This document shows positions 1-8,751 of a DNA stretch of 64,000 nt, in pieces. How positions within the stretch are numbered: the first letter of the stretch is position 1; each line of letters begins with the position of its first letter. The position numbers and the translations under genes were made by a program. The notes below the pieces were generated by a model, which did no database searches, was not told the DNA's origin, and saw only the letters and a list, made by a program, of their open reading frames with translations. The DNA comes from CAUZFZ01 sp963579025 (GTDB lineage Bacteria > Planctomycetota > Planctomycetia > Planctomycetales > Planctomycetaceae), in contig CAUZFZ010000006.1 in the NCBI GenBank assembly GCA_963579025.1, positions 1 through 64,000 on the forward strand. The letters are read 5' to 3'.

Positions 1-74
1 GCCCATACGGCAACACCAATCCTGCCCGGACGCCAGAAACGTCTGCCCACAAGCAGGTCTTCATCTACGAACAC
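1..74 (-). CDS. Possible response-regulator receiver start, cut by window edge
   Basis: Reading the minus strand from a GTG at 74 gives a short open frame starting MFVDEDLLVGRRFW that runs off the window. The paired acidic residues (VDED) straight after a hydrophobic strand resemble the start of a receiver domain, and a response regulator would be expected right after a histidine kinase gene. The start overlaps the last 14 nt of that kinase gene. A GAGG stretch lies only 3 nt upstream, which is close for a ribosome binding site. The same frame is also open further upstream, so it could be something else. This is an inference from 24 codons. Confidence 0.25.
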   Translation of the reverse strand, partial: MFVDEDLLVGRRFWRPGRIGVAVW

Positions 75-3000
75 GATCCTCAGAATCGCTCGTTTTCCCG
101 CGAATTCCAGCAGCCCGGGAACTGCTGAGCCCGGTGCCTTGAGTCTTACGCTCTGGCCACTCGCTGAAGAAATCCTCAAACACTCTCGGCAGTCGTTCGG
201 GAGGGATACCCAGGCCATTGTCACGCAGCTCAATCCAGCACCATGGCACCCCATGCCGTCTCAACGACTCCGCTGAAATGGTGAGCGTTAATAGACGTTC
301 GCCGACAGCCTTCCGAGCGTTCATCACTAACTCCGCGAATGCTTCACGAAAAAGACGCTGGTCAAACTCTGCCTCAAATTCACTCGTCGTCGTCGTAAAT
401 CGAACCGCCCCGGGCGCCAGATCGGCGAGGACCGTGCGAAGAAACTCATTCAGGCCGCACCGTCGCCGGTTCGGTTGCAGAGGCTGGAGATGTAACTGAG
501 CATCATCGAGTTCCTGCTGAATTTGCGCCAACAGTCGCGACCAGCGTTGGTCCAACGCCTTGACCGCTGCCCCGTTTTTGGCGAGTTCGTACAACTTCGT
601 CAGAACCGGGAGAGTTGCCAGGCCCGATTGAAGCTGATGGCAAGTCATGGCGATGGCGTCGAATGCGGCTTCCCTCCGCAACAGGACTTCGTTCGCGTTC
701 TGTTCCTCCCGTGCATTGATGATCGTGAATACCGCCCCAGCCGCTTCCGCAAGGATCTGCAGGTGCTTGAGTCCTTCCGGTGTCAAATCATCCGGACAGT
801 GCACGGAGACTTTCCCAATCGGCTGGTCTGCGTCCTCACGGGCAAACAACGGAAGGTCGATCCAGATGTCACCATCATGCTTCTTGAGGGGGGCCGGGCA
901 GTGGTTTTCGGCGACGTTCAAGACGGTGAGCCCCGTCGGCGTTGTGTAGGTATGGCCGACGCCGTATTGCCGACACGTCGACAAGACGAGTGATCTTCTC
1001 TTGTCGAAACAAAGCCATGTCGATCCCTCCGCAGTTGTGCGTGAGTTCAGAAACAGAGTCTTGCTGTGAAACGCCCGCGATCCGTCACTGTCCTCGGGCA
1101 ATCCGAACTGATCGAACCCCGCCAACCTTCCGCGATCAGTGTCGAGGAGATACAGCCTCGCCCACGAATGCCCGAACGACTGCAGCGAGGTGAGCACTTC
1201 CTGTGCGAGTTTTTCTCTGGTGCCGCACGCAGAAAAACTGCGCAACGCACGGAGGAGGTGTGTCAGTTGCCTCAAGTCCTGAATTTCGATCAGACTTCCG
1301 ATTGTGGCGCCACGCCAGTCCTTGACCGGACTCGCCGACACGACTTGCAAGATGTCTTCCGGATCGTTGCTCCTGAAATGCTTCGAAACAGTGCCCGGAG
1401 TGCGACGCGCCTCGCGGGCTGCTTCGATGCACTCGACTGGAATGCGATCCGCTGTCGCCACCAGTAATTCATCACCATGCCCCTCCGATTCGAGCCCAAA
1501 CCGCCGGGTCGCAGCGCGATTGGCGTAGACAATCCGATCAGAGTGATCGATCACAAGCACGGCCTCCGGGCGCGATTCGTTCGCCGCGTCAAGTGTGTCG
1601 ACCCAGTTGGTCACGCTGATCGCTCGTGACAACTGAGCGACAAAAAACTCCAGAGCCTGGATTTCGTCCCTCTCAAGCGGTTGTCGATCGTCTCGTTCCA
1701 CAAACATTGTCCCGATGACCTCATCCCGTTGTTTCATCGGTATGACGATCGCACCGCGTTGGCCGGTTGCTTCAACGATACTCTTGAGCGTCAGCGGATG
1801 GCTTAGAGCGTCAGCGACGACAATCGTTACGCCGTCAATGACGGCCTTCTGCTGGATGTCGTTGTAATTCGGCAGACCATCAGAATCTTCCAGAACGTCA
1901 AGTGTATGGCAGCTCATAGTCGCAGTATCACAATCGGTCTCACTCCCGTGACACTCTACCTCACCGCGAATGACGCGCTTTGACTCGTCGACCATGGAAA
2001 ACATCACGCGCCGATAACCATTCGAGACCAGGAGGTCGCCGGCCCGCTTGAGTGCCTGTTGTGTCCGTTCGGCCACACTGGAAATCAACTGCAGGATCTC
2101 CGGCATCGTCCCCAGAAGATTGCTGTGGAGACGCGCCAGACGGGCCGACCGCTGGTTCCGCCACGCGTGACGGTAGCCCGCCACATAGGCGCCCAGAACG
2201 CTCTCCGTCTGACTCCTTCGTTCAAGCGTGATGGGGTCTTCCGTACGAAAACTGCTCAACACCAGTGCCTTTGCCTGATGAGCATCCTGTTGTGGCATGC
2301 GGACGATCAGGGAGTACAGATCGTTCGCCGCCGGCCTGGTGCGATTGACTCCTTCCTGGAGTTGCTCTGGATTCGAGAGCAACGATTCGTGTCGATCTGT
2401 GTCTTCACGCGCGCCAGCGGTCAGGCAGTCCGTTCGCGACCATACGCCCTTCGCGTCGTCGAAAAGCCAGCGTGTTGACTCGGTAAATCCCAGCAGGCCT
2501 CGTATACCCAGAGAAAAAAACAGTTCCAGGTCGCCGACCGGTGTGTCTTCACGCCCGGCAATCGTCAGGAGTTCAGACTCAAACGACCTGAGAGCACCAC
2601 GCAATCGCGGTCGATGAGACGTGGAGAACCCCCACGGCAAGTCCTTCCTGTCTGCCTGCGTGTAACAGCGAAAGGCCTGTTCCCAGCAGTTGTTACATGC
2701 GAATGCATCACCCAGAGTCCAGTCCGTGAAGTAGCCGTGCGCAAGATCACGGACCAGAGGCGATGCCCAACGCAACTCGGAGCCGAGGCGCGTCGCAACA
2801 CCGCAGAGTTCCAATTCCGTCGGCGGATCAAGAGTTGTGGGTCCGGCAGTTCCAGCATCGTCAGTCGGCAAGTGACAGCCATCGTTCCACAAGAGTTGCT
2901 GCAGCATTTCCAGCGTCTGCTGAGATGATTCCAGTCGGGAAAACGCGCGGTCGAACACATCGCTGAGAATTCCCTGACGCATCCGAATCTGGCCAAGTAC

Positions 3001-3792
3001 CCGTTTGATCTCGGCCGGCGTAATCCGAATGCGAGGCGTGTCCTCGATCCGTCGGAGATCGACCAGCGTGTCAAGGAAGATGCGCAGCAGTAACGGGTTG
3101 CCTCCGACTTCTTCATACAGTGGAAACGAACATTCCGCACCGATCTCCAGTGCCATCCCCGATGCGAGCCGAGTGAGATGATGATCACACTGTGAAGGAT
3201 CAAACCCCTGAATGACGAATTGCCGATTCACTCCAAATTCAGAATCAGCGCCACCGGACACCAGAGGAGCCAGTCCCACGGAACCAGTCAGCAGAACGGT
3301 GAACCGGCCGGGGTTTGTCGGACGGAGAGCATTCAATTCACGACAGACTCCCAGGAGACGTCGCGCGACGGCATCGGGCAGACAATCCACATTGGAAATC
3401 AGGAAGACGATGTGAGCCGGATTCCGTTCAACGAACCCTCGAACCGAGCGAGAGACGCCTTCCAGTGTTGACTCGCTCTGATCGAATCCCTGCTCCGGAA
3501 GCTCTGTCCGAAGTTGTTCGACAATCATCTCAGAGACATTCGGAGCTGTGGCATGCCTGTGGCTGTCGCACCGGAGTCGAACAAAGACGCAGTTCGGCTG
3601 CCGTGCCGCCAACTGTTGCTGCACCTGCGCCACAACGACCTGCTTACCAATGCCCCGCGTGCCCAGCAATACGATGGGCTCTCCACGCTCCATGATCAGG
3701 TCACAGATGCGGCCAGGAAACTCGACTGTCAATTCGAGATACTCGAACCTCGGTCTACGGAACGTCCGAACATTTTCCAGTAATACAGCCAT
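61..3792 (-). CDS. P-loop ATPase / GAF-PAS-GAF hybrid sensor histidine kinase
   Basis: A 1243-residue sensor kinase from the ATG at 3792; the frame is open up to a TTG at 3885, which would overlap the previous gene by 35 nt. A P-loop NTPase domain comes first (GTRGIGKQ at about 44-51, with Gln where Ser/Thr is usual; Walker-B-like IVFLISNVD). A helical region follows, then GAF (about 572-717), PAS (737-821) and a second GAF (831-1024). A phospho-acceptor-like His sits near 1052 (MTCHQLQSG). The ATPase domain has an N box (NARKAVG) near 1158, DNGLGI near 1191 and GTGL near 1219. The usual residues after GTGL are not recognisable before the stop. Last complete gene of a minus-strand operon; it probably senses a signal through the ATPase/GAF modules and phosphorylates a downstream regulator. 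Confidence 0.75.
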   Translation of the reverse strand: MAVLLENVRTFRRPRFEYLELTVEFPGRICDLIMERGEPIVLLGTRGIGKQVVVAQVQQQLAARQPNCVFVRLRCDSHRHATAPNVSEMIVEQLRTELPEQGFDQSESTLEGVSRSVRGFVERNPAHIVFLISNVDCLPDAVARRLLGVCRELNALRPTNPGRFTVLLTGSVGLAPLVSGGADSEFGVNRQFVIQGFDPSQCDHHLTRLASGMALEIGAECSFPLYEEVGGNPLLLRIFLDTLVDLRRIEDTPRIRITPAEIKRVLGQIRMRQGILSDVFDRAFSRLESSQQTLEMLQQLLWNDGCHLPTDDAGTAGPTTLDPPTELELCGVATRLGSELRWASPLVRDLAHGYFTDWTLGDAFACNNCWEQAFRCYTQADRKDLPWGFSTSHRPRLRGALRSFESELLTIAGREDTPVGDLELFFSLGIRGLLGFTESTRWLFDDAKGVWSRTDCLTAGAREDTDRHESLLSNPEQLQEGVNRTRPAANDLYSLIVRMPQQDAHQAKALVLSSFRTEDPITLERRSQTESVLGAYVAGYRHAWRNQRSARLARLHSNLLGTMPEILQLISSVAERTQQALKRAGDLLVSNGYRRVMFSMVDESKRVIRGEVECHGSETDCDTATMSCHTLDVLEDSDGLPNYNDIQQKAVIDGVTIVVADALSHPLTLKSIVEATGQRGAIVIPMKQRDEVIGTMFVERDDRQPLERDEIQALEFFVAQLSRAISVTNWVDTLDAANESRPEAVLVIDHSDRIVYANRAATRRFGLESEGHGDELLVATADRIPVECIEAAREARRTPGTVSKHFRSNDPEDILQVVSASPVKDWRGATIGSLIEIQDLRQLTHLLRALRSFSACGTREKLAQEVLTSLQSFGHSWARLYLLDTDRGRLAGFDQFGLPEDSDGSRAFHSKTLFLNSRTTAEGSTWLCFDKRRSLVLSTCRQYGVGHTYTTPTGLTVLNVAENHCPAPLKKHDGDIWIDLPLFAREDADQPIGKVSVHCPDDLTPEGLKHLQILAEAAGAVFTIINAREEQNANEVLLRREAAFDAIAMTCHQLQSGLATLPVLTKLYELAKNGAAVKALDQRWSRLLAQIQQELDDAQLHLQPLQPNRRRCGLNEFLRTVLADLAPGAVRFTTTTSEFEAEFDQRLFREAFAELVMNARKAVGERLLTLTISAESLRRHGVPWCWIELRDNGLGIPPERLPRVFEDFFSEWPERKTQGTGLSSSRAAGIRGKTSDSEDRVRR

Positions 3793-3850
3793 GAGCCGAT
3801 CCTGTTCGTTCAACCAGTAACGATCCGCGGCGCCCGTCGAGCAGTGACAT

Positions 3851-5152
3851 TCAGGAGTAAATATCCAATTCCTGTCGACCCGCAAGTTCGAACTCCGGAG
3901 TGCCTTGCGGCTCCGGCAACGCTTCTACCAACTCCAGACCGAGCTCGTGGATATTGAAAGGGATCCCGTTGCACTCCCGAAGTCTCTGCAATAGTGCGTG
4001 CCGCTGCTCTTCCACCGGGAAACCCAAATCTCTCAATGGACCAAGCAGCAGCAGCTCCGATTCACCGGACGTCAGCGGCTGGAGTGGCATCAGTTTGATC
4101 CGCCCGCGTCGGCTGGGACCTTCCGAGTCCACCACGAACGGGTTCTCTGGATCATCAAGCATCTCGCGCGTGCCCTCGCGACCGGACAGGGTGAGTCGAA
4201 TCAGGCCCACATGACGTGCGTAACACAGCGCCCGCATAAGCTGGTATGGCTTTCCGTCCGCGTCGCGTTTCGCTCGGTCAAGTTCAAGCGTCCTGTCCAT
4301 CTCGTCGATGACGAGGTCGATGGGACCGCCGTGGAAACGCAAGTCGCCGGATTTCAACCGGCGCAGGCACGTTTCGAAGTCCGCCAGACATGTGTTATGG
4401 GCATCTTTGGTGGGTGAAATCCGCTTGGCGATCTCCTGGCAGACTGCGTCAAGACTGCTTGGTCTTGAGATCAAATCTACTTCGACGAGTCGCTCGTGGC
4501 GAGGATCTCTCCTACGCCTCAATATCCACTGCATCTGGCGGAGAAGAGATGTCTTTCCAATTCCCCCCGGCCCACAAAGCGCATAGTCCTGACTGGAATC
4601 AACAAGTGTCCTGAGCAGTCCCGTGCGTCCCACGAACGTGATGCCTTCCGTGGGCGCACACGTTCCAAAAGGGTTCAACCGATCTCTGGAAATCTGTTCG
4701 AGCAGACGCTGCAACAAGACGTCACGCGGCCGCTCGTCGGTGAGCAGATCAAGGATCGCCGATGCGGATAGAATGACACACCGCCCTGTCGGCGTTGCGT
4801 TTGAAATTCGGACTGCTGTGAGCGCGGCCGCGTTCAGGCAGACGATGATGCCAATCGCTCCGTCTCCCGTCATCCGCAGTGACAGTGCCTTCAGGGCCCT
4901 GGAGGTTTCCGTGCTGTCCCCCGTGAGAAGTAGAACGGGAAGTTCCCCCATTCCTCTGAGACGAATCGTCGAGACGTTGGTCGCCAATAACACTGAATCC
5001 GATCCGAGCACCTCGGGACCCGAGACTGTTCGGCCGATGGTAGTGTCCCAGTACTCAATCAGGGTTTTTGTTGACCCCGTAATGGTGTGACCTTCTGTGA
5101 TACCACCTTGCAGCGTATCAAGCGTTGATTGAACTTCTTCATGGTTCAGCAC
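3851..5152 (-). CDS. STAND-like P-loop ATPase
   Basis: A 433-residue protein from a GTG start that has a strong GGGAGG site 6 nt upstream. Residues 1-165 form an unassigned alpha/beta domain with hydrophobic strands (LPVLLLTGD, GIIVCLNA). Then FVGR leads into a Walker A GPGGIGKTS at 193-201 and a Walker-B-like IDLVIDEMD at about 275. The FVGR...GPGGIGKT layout is typical of STAND/AAA_16 ATPases that couple nucleotide binding to signalling. It sits 33 bp after a small unknown gene and about 58 bp before the kinase gene. I infer a role as an NTP-dependent switch in the same signalling unit; no effector domain is visible in it. Confidence 0.7.
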   Translation of the reverse strand: MLNHEEVQSTLDTLQGGITEGHTITGSTKTLIEYWDTTIGRTVSGPEVLGSDSVLLATNVSTIRLRGMGELPVLLLTGDSTETSRALKALSLRMTGDGAIGIIVCLNAAALTAVRISNATPTGRCVILSASAILDLLTDERPRDVLLQRLLEQISRDRLNPFGTCAPTEGITFVGRTGLLRTLVDSSQDYALCGPGGIGKTSLLRQMQWILRRRRDPRHERLVEVDLISRPSSLDAVCQEIAKRISPTKDAHNTCLADFETCLRRLKSGDLRFHGGPIDLVIDEMDRTLELDRAKRDADGKPYQLMRALCYARHVGLIRLTLSGREGTREMLDDPENPFVVDSEGPSRRGRIKLMPLQPLTSGESELLLLGPLRDLGFPVEEQRHALLQRLRECNGIPFNIHELGLELVEALPEPQGTPEFELAGRQELDIYS

Positions 5153-5185
5153 GGCATACCTCCCAATGGCGTATTCCTGGTCTGA

Positions 5186-5791
5186 TCAACTGAAAAGACC
5201 ACAGAGGGCTTCATCATATTCCTCAAGTTTGCTCTTCAAGTCCGGATTCTCAGCCAGAGCAACATCAAGACGCTCCTGCATGACGTTGCAGACTTCAGCC
5301 AACGACGTTGCGGCAGCACCCCTGTAAGCAAGCACGGTGAAAGCGGGACTGCGTGAGAGCCAGGCGAGTCTCAACGACTGCTTCATAAACTCATCGTCCA
5401 AACCCAACTGACGCGCGGCCACGACGGTGGATCGGCTGGGGTGATTCAGTGATTCGAGACCGCCTTCGTCCAGACCAAGTGCCTGCTCAATGGCCTCAGT
5501 GTCAAACTCCTGCGCGGGCACTGCAGCACGCAGTTCCCCCATGTATTGAACCGGCGTCAACGGCTTGTAACGCACAGTCTTACATGCTCGCCGCAGTTCG
5601 CGGATCACAAGCCCGCGACGGCCCGCTGCCTGGCCGCGGGTCAGCAGATCCTCGGACGGCAGTCGGCCCTCGCGGGCACACTTCACCACGAGTTCAACGA
5701 TCGGGTCGTTCACGTCGTCATTGTCCGCCTCGTCGTTTTCTGTGCCAGGAACCGTAGTACGATTGACCTCACCTTGTGCTTCTCGACTCAT
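5186..5791 (-). CDS. Hypothetical acidic protein in sigma/TIR operon
   Basis: A 201-residue protein that I do not recognise. The ATG at 5791 directly abuts the stop codon of the upstream sigma gene and has a GGGAGG site 6 nt upstream, so translational coupling is likely. The N-terminal 30 residues are acidic and probably disordered; the rest looks largely helical. No membrane segment or cysteine cluster is seen, so it is not an obvious zinc-containing anti-sigma factor. Its position between sigma factors and a STAND ATPase suggests a regulator or adaptor of the sigma factors, but that is inference from context only. Confidence 0.6.
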   Translation of the reverse strand: MSREAQGEVNRTTVPGTENDEADNDDVNDPIVELVVKCAREGRLPSEDLLTRGQAAGRRGLVIRELRRACKTVRYKPLTPVQYMGELRAAVPAQEFDTEAIEQALGLDEGGLESLNHPSRSTVVAARQLGLDDEFMKQSLRLAWLSRSPAFTVLAYRGAAATSLAEVCNVMQERLDVALAENPDLKSKLEEYDEALCGLFS

Positions 5792-6418
5792 TCAGAGCCT
5801 CCCGTTTTCATGTGACCCATCATCATCCGGTTCGTCTGGCGGGCCCGCGCCATCAGACAACGTCCGGCGGATATCCGGGTCAAGTTCCAGAAAATCTCTC
5901 AGACGCGCCCACGCAGAATTCAGCCGCGCAGCGGCATCTTCCTCCGTGATTCCCAGACGGCTGGAAACCCCGCGCGGGGTCAACAGGCCGTTTTCTGCCA
6001 AGCGGAGAATCTCTCGCTGCTCGGGAGTCAGAAATGTGTAGGCAATTCGAACGGCCGCCTGAGATGCCGACTCACCTGGCGCCTCAGCCAGCGGCGACAA
6101 TTCGCCCTCTGAGCGATCGCCCGCAGCGTCCTGGAGGACTTCCTCGGCAAGTTTCTCGCACCAGTTCCGAAAACTGACGCCTTGCTCGCGACGCCCCGCG
6201 TTGATGAACTCATCCACTAAACGGGCCGTGATGTTTCGAATCGACTCCACAGCAAGGTCTTCCGCAGTTTCTGTGTCCGCTCCACGGTCGACAAACCAGT
6301 CTGTGAGAACCATCGCCAACCAGCCCAGTACCAGGTCAAAGCGTTCCGGATCGGAGCGCGGGTTTATGAATACTTCGAGACTGCCCTCAATCATTCGCCA
6401 GAAGACACCAGAACTCAT
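5792..6418 (-). CDS. ECF-type RNA polymerase sigma factor (paralogue of TIR-sigma domain)
   Basis: A 208-residue sigma-70-family-like protein. A region-2-like helical segment (about 25-115, containing WFVDRGADTETAEDLAVES and FRNWCEKLAEEVL) is followed by a linker and a region-4-like helix-turn-helix (about 130-175, with FLTPEQREILRL and LGITEEDAAARLNSAWARL). The tail is acidic and disordered. The region-2 segment resembles that of the TIR-fused protein encoded at 7374-8426 (WFVGRG, then a helix, then RTWC), so the two are probably paralogues. A GGAAGAGAG stretch precedes the ATG. The divergence from classic ECF factors leaves open whether it still binds core polymerase. Confidence 0.65.
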   Translation of the reverse strand: MSSGVFWRMIEGSLEVFINPRSDPERFDLVLGWLAMVLTDWFVDRGADTETAEDLAVESIRNITARLVDEFINAGRREQGVSFRNWCEKLAEEVLQDAAGDRSEGELSPLAEAPGESASQAAVRIAYTFLTPEQREILRLAENGLLTPRGVSSRLGITEEDAAARLNSAWARLRDFLELDPDIRRTLSDGAGPPDEPDDDGSHENGRL

Positions 6419-6466
6419 GTTGTTCTCTCTTCCTGCTCTTGAAACACAGCAGCGTGACAGAGTTCG

Positions 6467-7135
6467 CTATTCCTGATCGTCCTCTTCTCCGGAATTGCCG
6501 CCCGTGCTTCCGGATGGATTGTCGACGACTTTGCTCAGCAACCCGGCCAGCCGAGCCCTGGCCCGAGAGAAACGCTTTCGGGCGCCGGACTCTGTTAGTC
6601 CGAGTTGATCGTCTTCGGCGTTCAATTCCTTCACGATCTCCGAGTACGTCATCTCGTGAATGGACTTCATTCGAAAAATCCTGCGGTCGAGTTCGCAAAG
6701 CATCGCAAACGCCGCCGCAACTTCGGTGTGCAGCTCGCCGTCCGAATCGTCCCTGGTGGACTCGGTTTGATCTTCAGGAATGACCGCAGCTTGTGCCTCG
6801 ACGTCTGGAAGTTGATCGGGCGGAATCGTGATTTCCGGATGTCGCGACCGCTGTCGATGCAGATTCAACTCTGCATTCCTGGCGCATCTCAGGCACCAGG
6901 CACGGAAACTCCCACAGCCACGATCCTCGTACGAGTCGAGCCTGCCCATCAGATGATGCGCTGTCTGGCTTGCCAGATCAGATGCATCCGCATCCTGCAA
7001 GGCGTGCGACCGGAAGGATGCGTGTAGCAGTACTACGAGCGGGCCAATCCACGTGTCCCATCGAGGGTCATTACGCGGCGCACTCCGCAGCGACTCGACC
7101 TGTAACTGTAATTCCGTCCAGATTCGCGAACTCAT
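6467..7135 (-). CDS. ECF-type RNA polymerase sigma factor
   Basis: A 222-residue protein from the ATG at 7135, chosen over the upstream in-frame ATG because AGAGGAGGAGCAC precedes it. Region-2-like features are DADASDLASQTAHHL and the FRAWCLRCARN segment. Region 4 follows (MLCELDRRIFRMKSIHEMTYSEIV, then a recognition helix with GARKRFSRARARL). This is closer to classical ECF factors than the neighbouring paralogue. The C-terminal 20 residues are Ser/Gly/Asp/Glu-rich. It lies 48 bp upstream of the next sigma gene in the same operon. No anti-sigma factor with a membrane segment is present in the window. Confidence 0.7.
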   Translation of the reverse strand: MSSRIWTELQLQVESLRSAPRNDPRWDTWIGPLVVLLHASFRSHALQDADASDLASQTAHHLMGRLDSYEDRGCGSFRAWCLRCARNAELNLHRQRSRHPEITIPPDQLPDVEAQAAVIPEDQTESTRDDSDGELHTEVAAAFAMLCELDRRIFRMKSIHEMTYSEIVKELNAEDDQLGLTESGARKRFSRARARLAGLLSKVVDNPSGSTGGNSGEEDDQE

Positions 7136-7373
7136 GTGCTCCTCCTCTGACTTGCCGTCGCATAAATGAAAATGCATACGTGTGACCGAATGCAATCATC
7201 ACTCCAGCTGAATCAGTGAGTAACACCTCAGAAACGCGAATGTGTATTCGAATGAATATGCAGTCGTTCCAGTATATACGTGAATTACTTCGATACGTCA
7301 GTACATGTGCTATTCGCAATATACGGCGTGGCCTTTCGGTTCACTGTGACACGGAACCGTTGCCCATTCTCAG
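7136..7373. other. Intergenic gap in sigma/TIR operon
   Basis: This 238-bp gap between the TIR-sigma gene and the next sigma gene holds no supportable gene. It is visibly richer in A+T than its surroundings (7220-7330) and could hold a promoter for the downstream genes, but I see no convincing promoter motif or terminator. Confidence 0.4.
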
Positions 7374-8426
7374 TCACGGACGCGGCATAGTCTCGGACGA
7401 GTCGTTCAGGTCACTGTCAAGAACTCGTCGCAACTCGGTGACGGCGATTTGCAGACGCTGTCTGGCTTCTGCCTCGCTCAGTTCGAGAGACCGAGCAAGT
7501 CTGCTGACGTCACAGTTCAGTTCCGCCGCTTTTCGGAGAAGTTGCTGGTGTGCCGCTGACAGAAACAGGTATGCCCAGGGAATCGCAGCGTCGGGCTCTG
7601 ACGAGCAAGTGGTGTCCCTGTAAGCGCTGCATTCAGAGAGCGCCAGAACTTGCGTGGCGATGCCCAAGCACCAGGTCCGTAGCTGTTGTTCCGTCTGCAA
7701 CCCGGAAACGAAGTCGTCAAACGACCCGATGATCCATTGCAACGTCGCCAACGCCAGTTCCTCTGACGCTGGCCTGGCAACACCTCGCCCAACAAACCAG
7801 CGGAATAATACACACACCAGCAGATCCCGAGCCTCGTCAAAGCAATCCGGCGCCAGTTCTGGGTTTCGGATGGCCTCCGCATTCATTGCGATTAACTTCC
7901 AGCCGAGTTCCTCGGTTCCGGGCGAAGTATCGTTCGTTTGGAATTGTGTGGCTGCGGCGCAGGTGTTTCCCTCATTCCATGTGCACAGATGATTTGCAGT
8001 GGCTCGCGCCACGTCGGCGAAAACTTCGTCGTAGCCGTCGGCAAAGTCCCCTTGGACCGTCTTTCCGTCACGTGGGAGCATTTGAATCGGGGCGAGCCAT
8101 GACACGTGCTGCCACGGACAGTCCTTGAGCAGCACTGGAAGCAGGAGCAATCCTTCGCTCTGCCGTTTTGCCAGCAGTTGCGGGACTTCGAATCGCCGAC
8201 AAAAGTCTGAAGCCAGGAAATCTGCCGACACGAGGCACACTGCGACTTGGGAGGCCGCCACTGCGCGGTCGATTTCCAAGTGCCACTCGCTGCCCGGACG
8301 AATCTTCCGGTCATCCCAGACATTGAGTTTCAGCAAATGCTGCAAGGCGTTCAAATGTGGAATGATGCGATGCAACCAGAGTTCATCGAGATGGCTGTAG
8401 GCGACAAAAACGCCTGTATCTGACAT
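7374..8426 (-). CDS. TIR domain fused to ECF-sigma-like domain
   Basis: A 350-residue protein. Residues 4-145 read as a bacterial TIR domain: VFVAYSHLDELWLHRIIPHL, VWDDRKIRPGSEW, a strand AVCLVSADFLASDFC, then RRFEVPQLL, where Glu80 sits at the usual catalytic position, and LLLLPVLLKDCPW. A low-complexity linker (150-172) leads to a sigma-like module: a region-2-like segment at 186-262 (FRWFVGRGVARPASEEL; RTWCLGIATQVL) and a region-4-like helix-turn-helix at 290-337 (DVSRLARSLELSEAEARQRL). The second half resembles the 208-residue sigma protein downstream. It is first in the operon. TIR domains act as NAD-processing enzymes or scaffolds, so the fusion suggests direct coupling of TIR signalling or activity to transcription. 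I know of no characterised protein of this layout. Confidence 0.7.
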   Translation of the reverse strand: MSDTGVFVAYSHLDELWLHRIIPHLNALQHLLKLNVWDDRKIRPGSEWHLEIDRAVAASQVAVCLVSADFLASDFCRRFEVPQLLAKRQSEGLLLLPVLLKDCPWQHVSWLAPIQMLPRDGKTVQGDFADGYDEVFADVARATANHLCTWNEGNTCAAATQFQTNDTSPGTEELGWKLIAMNAEAIRNPELAPDCFDEARDLLVCVLFRWFVGRGVARPASEELALATLQWIIGSFDDFVSGLQTEQQLRTWCLGIATQVLALSECSAYRDTTCSSEPDAAIPWAYLFLSAAHQQLLRKAAELNCDVSRLARSLELSEAEARQRLQIAVTELRRVLDSDLNDSSETMPRP

Positions 8427-8751
8427 TACAGTGTTGCTCCGTCTGTTCTCTGTACTCCAGTTCGAAATGGCGGTCCTTGATACTAAACACTTGGTTGTGA
8501 CGCGTATGGAAGGAACAACGGAGTCGTTTCAGGTCCGTCAGCGGTGAAGAGAACGAAGGTGTCACAGTTGTTCCTCGAACGATACTGAGTCGCCGGCCTC
8601 AGCAGTCCTTCAAAGTCACACGGGTTAGGTCTCTTCTGTGGACTTACAGCCGGAGCGAGGAATCGCCACAATCGAGTCCGACGGGACTCTGGCCGGTCTG
8701 CGGGTCACTCGGTCCGCATGATCAGGGACTTCATCAACGAGGAGATGTGCC
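8427..8751. promoter_or_regulatory. Divergent intergenic region
   Basis: This 325-bp region separates the TIR-sigma operon (minus) from the squalene-cyclase-like gene (plus) and must carry promoters for both directions. No clear -35/-10 pair, operator palindrome or short gene could be picked out by eye. Confidence 0.4.
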
